Source: a virus. From it: DNA of 56,115 nt. The stretch is taken from positions 1-56,115 of the IMG/VR virus record IMGVR_UViG_3300027881_000017, one strand, 5' to 3'. The notes below the pieces were generated by a model that was given only the letters and a program-made list of their open reading frames with translations, ran no database searches and was not told where the DNA came from. Numbering within the stretch: the stretch's first letter is position 1; every line of letters begins with the position of its first letter. The position numbers and the translations under genes were made by a program. This document shows, one piece after another, positions 17,449 to 24,470 of the stretch.

Positions 17449-17537
17449 AATAACCCTCTTACTATCTGAACCGCAAAATAAATTGCAGTCAGGGTCATAA
17501 ACATTATTGCCAAGATATAACCTAATCCTTTCTTCAT
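17445..17537 (-). CDS. 30-residue membrane peptide
   Basis: Reads MKKGLGYILAIMFMTLTAIY and on to VRGLL, a single membrane span with basic ends. AAAGGAAA lies 3-4 bases before the ATG and the stop overlaps the next gene's ATG (ATGA), so it is well placed for translation coupling. Function unknown. Confidence 0.55.
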   Translation of the reverse strand: MKKGLGYILAIMFMTLTAIYFAVQIVRGLL

Positions 17538-17690
17538 TTGATTTCCTTTCCATTTGTGAATAATAATTTTCTCCCACGGCTGTAAAACCTGCACTCAATC
17601 AAAGTCGACTCCGCCCAATGTCCCGCCAAGGTCGGGGTCGCTTGTGGCTATCGGTTTTCCTCTTTGATCTGTGGTGCTAATGAAAAGTAA

Positions 17691-18503
17691 TTATTCTGAT
17701 CCCATTAATTGTTGGCTGGTTTGAATCGAAGCGTCAATTGCTCTCCTGCGGTTTCGATTCTCCATTACGTGGGTTGTAAACCAAGTTACCATATTGTAGA
17801 AATCCCACATGGTTTTAAGTTCATCGTTTTTTAGTTTCTGCTGGTAGATATATCCAATTTTTTTGCTATACATTTTGCCGAGTTCCAATGAACGTAAAAC
17901 CACAGCCGCTTGAACTTTGTCAAAATCAAGCTTGGTTAGTTCTTCCCAGGAATTTGCAAGATCATTGTAGAATATTTCCTTGGCCATTTCAAAATTAACA
18001 ATAAATATATCCAGTAGATCTTCTTCACTTCCAACGTGGCTGTCACGCCATTCATACAATTTTTCTTTGGTCATTAAACCGTTCAAGCAGATCTTGCGCA
18101 ATCCGCCAATGCTCATTCCTTTGCTAATACCGTCACCATATCCGTTCCAAAGATCGCACATCAGTTCTATGTCATCTGTCATGCTACCATATCCAGTTTC
18201 GTATTCGCCGACGTTGGTTTTAATGTCTGGGAAACGATAATTTGCCCAGAACCGGCTTCCAGTTAAGTTGCATCCTGCTCCAGTTCGTGAAAATTTCACG
18301 TCGGTATCGTTCAGATATTTTTCAAACGTATTTACGAGAACATCATTCTGGACGATTTTGTACCGGTTAGATACGACCGATACCAGATTGCCCGTATTTG
18401 CGTTGAAAATAGCCTGTCTGGGGATCAAAACACCTGATTCGACTGCTTGTACTTTCTCAACCTTTAACGGGAAAAACGGATCAATCAGTTTTTCTTTGCT
18501 CAT
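17691..18503 (-). CDS. DUF932 / phage-plasmid-like protein
   Basis: 270 residues with AAAGGAG before the ATG. Recognised by ANTGNLVSVVSNRYKIVQND, GYGDGISKGMSIGGLRKICLNG and CDLWNGY, the core of the DUF932 family common in phages and plasmids; its function is unknown. After the TAA, the same frame stays open for 31 more codons (to 17595). The 5' leader contains a T-arm-like hairpin. Confidence 0.72.
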   Translation of the reverse strand: MSKEKLIDPFFPLKVEKVQAVESGVLIPRQAIFNANTGNLVSVVSNRYKIVQNDVLVNTFEKYLNDTDVKFSRTGAGCNLTGSRFWANYRFPDIKTNVGEYETGYGSMTDDIELMCDLWNGYGDGISKGMSIGGLRKICLNGLMTKEKLYEWRDSHVGSEEDLLDIFIVNFEMAKEIFYNDLANSWEELTKLDFDKVQAAVVLRSLELGKMYSKKIGYIYQQKLKNDELKTMWDFYNMVTWFTTHVMENRNRRRAIDASIQTSQQLMGSE

Positions 18504-18530
18504 GATTTACTCCTTTTGTTTGTGGTTTGC

Positions 18531-18571
18531 AGCACGGGCTGGAGTTGAACCAGCCCTGCGACCATCGTGCT
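18531..18571 (-). other. tRNA T-arm-like RNA hairpin in a 5' leader
   Basis: On the minus strand a perfect 7-bp stem (18550-18556 with 18536-18542) carries the 7-base loop TTCAACT, the T-loop pattern of tRNAs, and is enclosed by a 5-bp AGCAC/GTGCT pairing (18567-18571 with 18531-18535). No D arm, anticodon arm or acceptor partner is found, so this is not a tRNA gene. A 33-codon open frame (18507-18608) runs through it but lacks a convincing ribosome site. It lies 28-68 bases before the DUF932 start. Confidence 0.4.
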
Positions 18572-18723
18572 TGTTACCTCGAGTTGATACTGTAAAGAAC
18601 TTCGCCATTTTCTTTTTCTTTTTGTACATCGTATTTAGTCCGCATATTATGAAGATGGCGAGTAATGGTTCTGGACAATGCTTCTTTATCCTGGCATGAG
18701 ATGTATATGATTCATGCTTCGCC

Positions 18724-18765
18724 CGCAAGTGGCTAAATGCCCTATTTTAAGCCGCCACTTCGGCT
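18724..18765 (-). ncRNA. Pistol-ribozyme-like RNA (5' domain)
   Basis: On the minus strand: P1 of 5 bp (AGCCG 18765-18761 with CGGCU 18754-18750), a 6-base loop AAGUGG fully complementary to CCACUU (18732-18727), a 17-base linker UAAAAUAGGGCAUUUAG, and GCG after the pseudoknot strand. P1 length, loop length, linker length and the AAAUAG, UUnAG and GCG positions match the pistol consensus as I recall it. The P2/P3 half is uncertain: UGCC (18684-18687 on minus) could close P2 with GGCA, but the canonical G-U cleavage step is not there. It begins in the stop codon of the 18764 gene. Confidence 0.5.
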
Positions 18766-19303
18766 ATGTGTAATCACCGTTTAACAATGTTTCGCTGATT
18801 TCATCTGCGTTGAATTTTTGTCCTTTGTAATATACAGTATAAGTTCCATCTAATCTTACAAGAATGCCCATCGTCCTCTTCTCTTCTGTTTTAAATTTCC
18901 ACGCTACTTGCTTTCCTTTGCTTAATGCAGGATTTGGGTCTACGCCAAAAATTTCTTTAATTTTTTCTCCAGCAGATCTTAACAACTCGTCTTTTTTTAA
19001 CAATAAATCTTTACGAGTTGACGATTTTTTCTTGTTCGGTTTTGTTACTGCTTCTTTTTGGTGTTTTTGCAACTCTGAAACAAGATCGTCTTTTTTGACG
19101 TTGGCTAAATTGCCGGAAGTATAACCGCCCATAAAAGGCGTTAAAGCACGATTTAATTCCTGTTTAGTCATTGTTTCTAATTGCTGCGTGTTCATCTTGT
19201 TCTCCTTTTGTTTGGTTTTTGTTAAAATTGGAACTCTTGTAGCAATAGAATCATTGCCATAATAATCCTTCATTGCTCTTTCAACCGCTTGGCTAAAAGT
19301 CAT
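18764..19303 (-). CDS. Phage protein of unknown function, two possible starts
   Basis: 179 residues from the ATG at 19303 (AAAGGAAAAACA upstream) or 143 from the ATG at 19195, which has the stronger AAAAGGAG and the same AAACCAAAC leader as neighbouring genes; both may be used. Residues after 36 show a SAP/HeH-like helical pattern (MTKQELNRALTPFMGG, NVKKDDLVSELQKHQ), a Lys-rich linker, then a beta-rich end (GKQVAWKFKTEEKRTMGILV, DGTYTVYYKGQKFNADEI). No function assigned. Confidence 0.6.
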   Translation of the reverse strand: MTFSQAVERAMKDYYGNDSIATRVPILTKTKQKENKMNTQQLETMTKQELNRALTPFMGGYTSGNLANVKKDDLVSELQKHQKEAVTKPNKKKSSTRKDLLLKKDELLRSAGEKIKEIFGVDPNPALSKGKQVAWKFKTEEKRTMGILVRLDGTYTVYYKGQKFNADEISETLLNGDYT

Positions 19304-19332
19304 TGTTTTTCCTTTCTGTTTTAAATGAATAG

Positions 19333-19373
19333 CGGCTGGCGGGATGCGAAATCCCGCTTACGCTTTTCAGCCG
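19333..19373 (-). ncRNA. Nested intercistronic hairpin
   Basis: A perfect 7-bp inner stem (19351-19357 with 19339-19345, 5-base loop) is nested in a 6-bp outer stem (19368-19373 with 19333-19338) with a one-sided 10-base internal loop. The outer stem includes the UGA stop of the 19367 gene. No T-run follows, so it is not an ordinary terminator. It could protect or mark an mRNA end in the gap before the next gene. Confidence 0.45.
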
Positions 19374-19729
19374 TTCACAAATAAATTGCTATCAACTTTG
19401 CCACTGACGTCTACCCGTTTGAATTTTGACCGCTCTTTGATATATTTTTTAAACTCTTCTACATCCATATCGGTTTTGTTAGCATAAGTAATACAGGCTT
19501 CGATATCTTCTTTGGTTAATTTGATTGACATCAAGTACATTATTAACCAAGGATCTGCAAGCGAGTCAGCGCGAAGATGATCCTCACCAACCTTTAACGT
19601 GCCTTTAACCGTTACGGTAAATTCTACCGGATATTGCCCAGGTTTTACTTTTGCCCTGGCTGCTTTGTAGTCACCGTTAACTGCATTCTTTAATGCAATG
19701 ATTTCTACTGGTTTTAATTTCTTAACCAT
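19367..19729 (-). CDS. Phage protein of unknown function
   Basis: 120 residues, AAAAAGGAG leader. Patterns LKPVEIIALKNAVNGDY, YPVEFTVTVKGTLKVGED, LSIKLTKEDIEACI-like. The first half reads as a small beta domain and the second as helices. Seen between other early-region unknowns; no family recognised. Confidence 0.58.
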   Translation of the reverse strand: MVKKLKPVEIIALKNAVNGDYKAARAKVKPGQYPVEFTVTVKGTLKVGEDHLRADSLADPWLIMYLMSIKLTKEDIEACITYANKTDMDVEEFKKYIKERSKFKRVDVSGKVDSNLFVNG

Positions 19730-19747
19730 TACTTTCTCCTTTTTGGT

Positions 19748-20014
19748 TTAATACCATTTAATTTTTCCATCTAAATAATAGCCAACTAAATCCCAATCCT
19801 CATCGTAGAACGATGATTCAATTTTGCCATGAGTACCAATGTCCCACATTCTGTTTTTAAATTTTGTAAAAGCGCAATCTCTGAAAAATATTTGAAGATT
19901 ATATCTTTGACGCAGTTTAAAAACGATGATATTGGGATCATTAAAGAGCTTTCTTATAAGTTTTAATCGGCTCGGGGTAATATGGAGAGGTCTATCTCTT
20001 TTTTTAATTTTCAT
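19748..20014 (-). CDS. Small basic protein, unknown
   Basis: 88 residues from the ATG at 20014 (AAAGAG upstream); a longer reading to 20062 would overlap the preceding gene without better support. Basic N-terminus (MKIKKRDRPLHITPSRLKLIRK), aromatic C-terminus (DEDWDLVGYYLDGKIKWY). Follows the 20025 gene after 10 bases. No family recognised. Confidence 0.5.
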   Translation of the reverse strand: MKIKKRDRPLHITPSRLKLIRKLFNDPNIIVFKLRQRYNLQIFFRDCAFTKFKNRMWDIGTHGKIESSFYDEDWDLVGYYLDGKIKWY

Positions 20015-20024
20015 GTTAATCTCT

Positions 20025-20279
20025 TTATTTACCTGGCTCTGGTTCCCAGAAAAAACTATCAATGATTTTTTCTTCGTGTTCTGTAACCATCAATCGAATT
20101 ATTGCCTTTATTGTTTCATGGGGAAACAATGCCTCAATTTCTAAATCAACCATCGGCTCATTAACAATATCTCTTATTTTGTCTAACTGATCATAATAAG
20201 ACATGGCATAAAATTCATCCCACTTGGCATTAATCTCATCGTCCAAATGTTCTTTTTCACCCTGTAATATATTACTCAT
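20025..20279 (-). CDS. Small acidic protein, unknown
   Basis: 84 residues with the repeated leader ACAAAAACCACAAAGGAG. Acidic and helical (EHLDDEINAKWDEFYAM, MVDLEIEALFPHETIKA), ending in EPEPGK. Its mRNA leader contains the hammerhead-like RNA at 20302-20355. Function unknown; small acidic early proteins of phages often target host factors, which is only a general possibility. Confidence 0.52.
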   Translation of the reverse strand: MSNILQGEKEHLDDEINAKWDEFYAMSYYDQLDKIRDIVNEPMVDLEIEALFPHETIKAIIRLMVTEHEEKIIDSFFWEPEPGK

Positions 20280-20301
20280 TACTTTCTCCTTTGTGGTTTT
20301 T

Positions 20302-20355
20302 GTCTAAGACCCGCCCGAAGGCAGGTTTCGGATATTAAATCCTCATCGGTTAGAC
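20302..20355 (-). ncRNA. Hammerhead ribozyme-like RNA (type I)
   Basis: 54 bases on the minus strand in type I order: stem I GUCUAA, core CCGAUGA, stem II GGAU-UUAAU-AUCC, GAAA, stem III CCUGCC-UUCG-GGCGGG, then UC, and stem I closing strand UUAGAC. Stem I is 6/6, stem II 4/4, stem III 6/6 with one G:U, the A15.1-U16.1 pair is present, and cleavage would follow the C of UC. The single departure from the consensus core CUGAUGA is C for U at position 4, which should weaken but may not abolish activity. It starts 2 bases after the stop of the 20357 gene and ends just before the leader of the 20025 gene. Confidence 0.72.
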
Positions 20356-20356
20356 T

Positions 20357-20779
20357 TTATTCTTCTTCCATAAATTCAACTAAATCTTCAACATCAATTA
20401 TAAACTGTATAGTTGCTTTTGCTTCCGCAACTTCACGAGCAACCCTTACTGGTGAACTTGAACTATGATAATGACCAAATATTCCGTGAGCATTATTAAA
20501 GTGACGTTTTTTCCAAATCTTAGCGTTGACAACTAACCATATTTTAAATTCAGAAAGACGAGATGTTTTCTGAAACTCATCATAAATCATCAACCAATTT
20601 CTTAATGCTGTTTCTGCTTCCATTGTTGCATCGCCATATGCTTCAAGTTGCATTGCAATAGTAAGAAATTCACAGTCTTTAACTTTGTCTTGAAATTCCT
20701 GAATAGTCTTTTCTGCTTTTGAAATGTGGCGATTAATTAATTTTGCTGCGTTGTTTTTGCTTTCTCTTGATTGTACCAT
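20357..20779 (-). CDS. Helical protein, unknown
   Basis: 140 residues, CACAAAGGAG leader. Mostly charged helix (AAKLINRHISKAEKTIQEFQ, ATMEAETALRNWLMIYDEF) with a His-rich turn (HFNNAHGIFGHYHSSSSP) and an acidic end (DVEDLVEFMEEE). No family recognised. A hammerhead-like RNA directly follows its stop. Confidence 0.55.
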   Translation of the reverse strand: MVQSRESKNNAAKLINRHISKAEKTIQEFQDKVKDCEFLTIAMQLEAYGDATMEAETALRNWLMIYDEFQKTSRLSEFKIWLVVNAKIWKKRHFNNAHGIFGHYHSSSSPVRVAREVAEAKATIQFIIDVEDLVEFMEEE

Positions 20780-21253
20780 TTTGTTTCTCCTTTGTGGTTT
20801 GTGTAAAATAGCCGCCAGTCAGGTCTTAAAACCTGCAACCTAAAATACTTGTCATCGATAAAATCGATCGGCTTGATTTTGGTATCGCTGGCGAAAAAGG
20901 AGTCGGGTTGTTTTAAGGATTCCTCCAGGAAATCGGCCTATCATCCGATTATGTCGTCCTGATGTCTATCTTTGATTTCACCTGCCTTATCACGCATAGT
21001 ACCAATGTTTCATCAAAAGAGATTACTACTGGTTTTTGGAAGTGTTTCAGGCTTATGTCTGCTCTATTCATTTTTTCCCGAGCCAGGGATGTGGAGGAGT
21101 TTGGGGTCAGGTGCTCCCGTTGAACCTGTTTGGTGTTGTTCACCACCCAATAAGAATATACACAATAAATAGACAGAAGTAAACAAAAAAAATTATTTTT
21201 TTTTATCTACTTTCATTTACCTTGCTTAAGTAGAAGAAAAATAATAGTTTAGA
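20780..21253 (-). other. 474-bp non-coding, structured region
   Basis: No convincing gene. Seen: (a) a three-way-junction fold directly before the 20779 gene: outer 6-bp stem 20813-20818 with 20888-20893, arms 20820-20824/20831-20835 and 20854-20859/20863-20868; (b) a hairpin 20931-20936/20945-20950; (c) an H-type pseudoknot candidate, GGAG 21093-21096 with CTCC 21114-21117 crossing CAGGT 21108-21112 with ACCTG 21124-21128; (d) an AT-rich tract 21181-21253. It could hold a promoter for the leftmost genes, a small RNA, or a replication element. Confidence 0.45.
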
Positions 21254-21589
21254 TCAAAAAATATTTATTAACTTTTTTTGCTTTTTCTCAGACCATTTGG
21301 CTTTAAAGCCATCTCCCACAACATATCCGGTAATAAAGCCAAATTCTCTTAAGTCTTGAATATTGAATTTTTGGAGATCAGATGGTTCGTCCTTCCAGTT
21401 TCTTTTAATTTCAAGCCAGTACCTTGCGTTGCCGCCTTCATTAAAAGAAATTAAAACCATCAAGTCTGGCAAACCGGTTTCTTGGTATCGGCCACCGTGG
21501 ATTTTTATAAATCTGATTTTTGTGGATTTTAGAGGGAATCGTTCATGAACTATTTTTTTTATTAAACTAATATTCTTGTTTTGTAGCAT
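21254..21589 (-). CDS. VRR-NUC domain nuclease
   Basis: 111 residues, the size of stand-alone phage VRR-NUC proteins of the PD-(D/E)xK superfamily. Visible motifs: HGGRYQETGLPDLMVL (31-46) with Asp42, and YWLEIKRNW (58-66) giving ExK at Glu60/Lys62, then a Gln-containing helix (DLQKFNIQDLREFGF). The family includes Holliday-junction and structure-specific nucleases. Its start overlaps the end of the hydroxymethylase gene by 23 bases, placing it in the modification operon. Confidence 0.8.
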   Translation of the reverse strand: MLQNKNISLIKKIVHERFPLKSTKIRFIKIHGGRYQETGLPDLMVLISFNEGGNARYWLEIKRNWKDEPSDLQKFNIQDLREFGFITGYVVGDGFKAKWSEKKQKKLINIF

Positions 21590-22445
21590 TTTTTCTTATC
21601 CAATGTTTTTGGATTACCTCAAGTGCGTTATCTAAATATTCCGATTCGGTTAAAAAATTGATACGACTAAGCTGCTTTCCTGATCTTATTTGATTTTCAT
21701 AAAACCAAAATTCTTGTAGTTCCATCCCTGTTTTCTTGTAACTAAGATCCCATTTAAATTGAACATGATCATTAAATAATAGCCCCGCGTTTATTATCTT
21801 TTCTTTTTGCTCAATCATATCTGTATACAGATGCAAGCTGGTAACAACATGAGTATATATTCCGATCGGTATTTCAAGCCAACGAGCCATGACTTCTTGT
21901 ATAAATGTAAACTGGCTGATGTCATATGGAAATCCCCACATCGCATCGTTCGATCTCATGTATCCTACCATATCGAGTCCGTTTTCAGATACCTTAAAAT
22001 TTAAAGCGAGCGTGCAGGGGGTATTTTCTCGGTCGCCTCGATTGTCTTCAAGATAGTTATAAATATTTACCACCGCTTGCCTGGTTTGTGGATCCCGCTT
22101 TAAAAGGCTATATATATATGGAAGCTGCTGAGATATCCTGTAACCGTAGGATCCCGGGTCTATGAAGTTTGATTCTACAAATCTACTATAGTTTTTGTTA
22201 TATGACGTTATGATATTTGGGTAAAAGCCGACGCCGCTGATATATGATAATTTTTCAATAATATTAAACGCGTAATTAAGCCTTCGTTCTTTTAACGTTA
22301 TCAGTGAATCGGCGGGGTTAATCTCCACGACATATGGCGTGTCGGCTGCTTCGTAATAAATTAATCCTCTACTTGTTTTTTCTACGCTTGCTATTCCGAC
22401 GCAATCAGACAGCACCTTTAAATAAATTTGATTGATACTTTTCAT
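21567..22445 (-). CDS. Thymidylate-synthase-fold deoxypyrimidine hydroxymethylase (dCMP type predicted)
   Basis: 292 residues, AAAGGAAAAA before the ATG. TS-family landmarks: SYGYRIS (99-105), RQAVVNIY (122-129), NTPCTLALNF with catalytic Cys144, GYMRSNDAMWGFPYDISQF (161-179), THVVTSLHLY (198-207). In thymidylate synthases the FPFN Asn reads dUMP; here it is Asp175, as in T4 gp42, which uses dCMP. I infer a dCMP 5-hydroxymethylase making hydroxymethyl-dCMP with methylene-tetrahydrofolate. Neighbouring dCTPase-like, kinase-like and glycosyltransferase genes fit this. Confidence 0.75.
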   Translation of the reverse strand: MKSINQIYLKVLSDCVGIASVEKTSRGLIYYEAADTPYVVEINPADSLITLKERRLNYAFNIIEKLSYISGVGFYPNIITSYNKNYSRFVESNFIDPGSYGYRISQQLPYIYSLLKRDPQTRQAVVNIYNYLEDNRGDRENTPCTLALNFKVSENGLDMVGYMRSNDAMWGFPYDISQFTFIQEVMARWLEIPIGIYTHVVTSLHLYTDMIEQKEKIINAGLLFNDHVQFKWDLSYKKTGMELQEFWFYENQIRSGKQLSRINFLTESEYLDNALEVIQKHWIRKNATKQEY

Positions 22446-23358
22446 TTACTTTTTCCTTTATTAATTTTGCATATTCGAGAATTTTATCATGTTTAAATCT
22501 AAGATAGTATTGCGGATGCGGAATGAGTTCATGTCTTATATTACACCTTTTTAATAAGTCAGCTGCTTTTTTCCCAAGAGCAATTACAATGCCTGGTTTT
22601 ATAGCAGCATTTTCGTTGTGCACCATCTCTTTATTAACAAAATCGTTTGATGTTTTTATTGCGTTTGTAATATAAAAATCTTGTTGATTTAATTTGGTCA
22701 ATTCTAATACCTGGTGCAAATATGCGCTTGAGTTAGAGTGATATGCAAATGCTTGTTTTCTGCTCGTTCCAATATATGATCCATCTCCATATTGATTGCC
22801 CACAAGCATGATTTTACCTCCATAAATGTTTCCAGAACATTCATACGAGGACATAGCAGCACTCCTACGACATAAAGAATCATAAAATGATAAAACATAT
22901 TCGATGAACCTATTATTGTGGTAAAGTGGCATAGAGATCATCGGTAGAATTGTCTTTTGTATAGTAGTTTCAAATAATTTTATTTCTTGTTGTATTTGAT
23001 CTTTTTTTATAAAGTTTTCATTTAGTTCGTCATGTTTTTTTCTTAAAAAATCAATGTTCGCCGAACAACATAATAACAATGCTCCTTTTGCTAATAAAAT
23101 TCTTTCAATCAAATGTTGTTCCCATGTTTCAAACGGTTTCCGTCCAGGTTTCAAGTGTGGGTATACGCAGTTCCCAAGATGAAATCGATCAAGTACTGTT
23201 CGCAAGCTTCGTGTTAATGCTTTTTCTGCATAATATTTTAATGGTTCGATGTTTTGAGGAGGCGGCCCTTCATGGACATGGTGGTAGTTTAAAATCCTTG
23301 CTAATTTTTTTGCAAGAGTTGTTTTTCCTGAATTGTTTGGTCCTTCAATTATTATCAT
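22405..23358 (-). CDS. P-loop dNMP kinase fused to a uracil-DNA-glycosylase-fold domain
   Basis: 317 residues. N-terminal half (1-165): Walker A GPNNSGKTT (6-14), LDRFHLGN (56-63, the DR(Y/F)H motif of thymidylate and nucleoside kinases). C-terminal half (181-300): LVGNQYGDGS (185-194) at the place of the UDG GEAPG loop, AFAYHSNSSAYLHQVL, FYITNAIKT (228-236), IVIALGKKAADLL and IPHPQYYLRF (279-288), the pattern of family-4-like UDGs. The catalytic acidic residue of ordinary UDGs is not evident. The kinase would phosphorylate hydroxymethyl-dCMP; the second domain could check or exchange bases. The fusion inside a modification operon is the oddest gene here. Confidence 0.7.
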   Translation of the reverse strand: MIIIEGPNNSGKTTLAKKLARILNYHHVHEGPPPQNIEPLKYYAEKALTRSLRTVLDRFHLGNCVYPHLKPGRKPFETWEQHLIERILLAKGALLLCCSANIDFLRKKHDELNENFIKKDQIQQEIKLFETTIQKTILPMISMPLYHNNRFIEYVLSFYDSLCRRSAAMSSYECSGNIYGGKIMLVGNQYGDGSYIGTSRKQAFAYHSNSSAYLHQVLELTKLNQQDFYITNAIKTSNDFVNKEMVHNENAAIKPGIVIALGKKAADLLKRCNIRHELIPHPQYYLRFKHDKILEYAKLIKEKVNEKYQSNLFKGAV

Positions 23359-24470
23359 AAGGCCTCCTTTAATAAAAGTTCAATCTCGCTTAATTCTTTG
23401 TTGAGATCCAATGAACTTGATAGTTTTTCTTTAAGTTGTGGCATTATTTTATTTCTTGTTGTTAAGTTTTGCTTGATTTCGTTTGAGTCATTGACTAAAA
23501 GATATTTTTCTATATCATGTGATCCACCATAGCCTTCAAGAGAAAAATCGGAACTTTGAAAAAACATATTTTTATCAATAAAACAAGGAATGCCTGAAAA
23601 TATTGCATGATAGTGCCGTAAGCAATATGAGGATAGTTTCATATATCTTTCTTCATATATTTGTACTGTGAATGCGTATTTGTTTATAATATTTTGTTGA
23701 TTGTTAAACAATATGTAGTTTTTATATATAAAACTGTAATTTGGCCAAAACCTATTTCCGTAATGATCTATTCTTTTTTCAATTTTTTTCAACAATCTAT
23801 CAACAGAGTGATTTCTTCCTTCTCTAATGTTTCCTACATATACTCCTTTGTTTTCATAGTCTTTAATTATTTTCATATCTTTTAAATAGTAGCATTCAAA
23901 TCTGCATAAATCAACAAATCTAAATGTATATAATTTTTCTTTAGTTTGATAAAATGTCATCGTGTCGTTTTGCTTTTCACGATATTTTTTCACATGCGCT
24001 GCATTACACCAAATTATTATTTTTTTTATATTTTTAAATATTTCTTCTGGTTTGGTTTCTAATTTTTCTTTATAATGTTGTTTAGATTCCCAACCAAACA
24101 ATTTCTCTGCATTGTAAATTAGATATAAATCGGGATCATTTTGTGAATATATTATCGAACCGCTCCATCTTGAAATAACGTTGTATGCATCGATTATATA
24201 ATCACAAGATAATAAATTTGCCCATCTGCCGTTAATGATAAATAAAATATCGTATTTTTCGGGATCAAATTTCGACCAATGTTGATAACTTACATTTCTA
24301 ACAGTTGAAAACAAGTCATCGTTTTTCAAGTCTATCGGCGTAAAAAAAGTTATTTTGTGGTCTCTTTTTCCAAGTAATTTTAATAACGTTGTCTCTATTG
24401 TATACATTTTCTTACTATCAGAAAATATGAACAGTTTTCTTGGGCACACTACAGCTATTTTATATGGCAT
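23355..24470 (-). CDS. GT-B glycosyltransferase, DNA beta-glucosyltransferase-like
   Basis: 371 residues, GGAGG before the ATG. Layout follows T4 beta-glucosyltransferase: KIAVVCPRK start with a short-chain selection helix, DPEKYDILFIINGRW (69-83), then KGVYVGNIREGRNHSVDRLL (208-227) where T4 has its GGSFRSGQRES UDP-contact segment, HYGN, and an SSYCLRHYHAIFSGIPCF region like the C-terminal UDP-sugar site. Predicted to transfer a sugar to hydroxymethylcytosine in DNA. Unlike the other glycosyltransferases here it sits in the early operon with nucleotide enzymes. A protein or glycan target cannot be excluded. Confidence 0.6.
   Translation of the reverse strand: MPYKIAVVCPRKLFIFSDSKKMYTIETTLLKLLGKRDHKITFFTPIDLKNDDLFSTVRNVSYQHWSKFDPEKYDILFIINGRWANLLSCDYIIDAYNVISRWSGSIIYSQNDPDLYLIYNAEKLFGWESKQHYKEKLETKPEEIFKNIKKIIIWCNAAHVKKYREKQNDTMTFYQTKEKLYTFRFVDLCRFECYYLKDMKIIKDYENKGVYVGNIREGRNHSVDRLLKKIEKRIDHYGNRFWPNYSFIYKNYILFNNQQNIINKYAFTVQIYEERYMKLSSYCLRHYHAIFSGIPCFIDKNMFFQSSDFSLEGYGGSHDIEKYLLVNDSNEIKQNLTTRNKIMPQLKEKLSSSLDLNKELSEIELLLKEAL

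Noticed and set aside
18531-18640. tRNA gene on the minus strand
   Set aside because: Only the T-arm is present; no acceptor partner for CCGTGCT, no anticodon stem of 5 bp in the upstream 70 bases.
18507-18728. Possible 73- or 33-residue minus-strand protein
   Set aside because: No good ribosome site; the C-terminal part is a reading of the T-arm-like hairpin (AGSTPARA is typical of translated tRNA T-arms) and its stop overlaps the next gene's ribosome site.
19333-19373. Hammerhead or twister ribozyme in the nested hairpin
   Set aside because: CUGA is present but the GAUGA and GAAA core segments are missing, and the internal loop is one-sided, unlike twister.
20949-21146. 65-residue minus-strand reading frame
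   Set aside because: No ribosome site, and it runs through the pseudoknot candidate.
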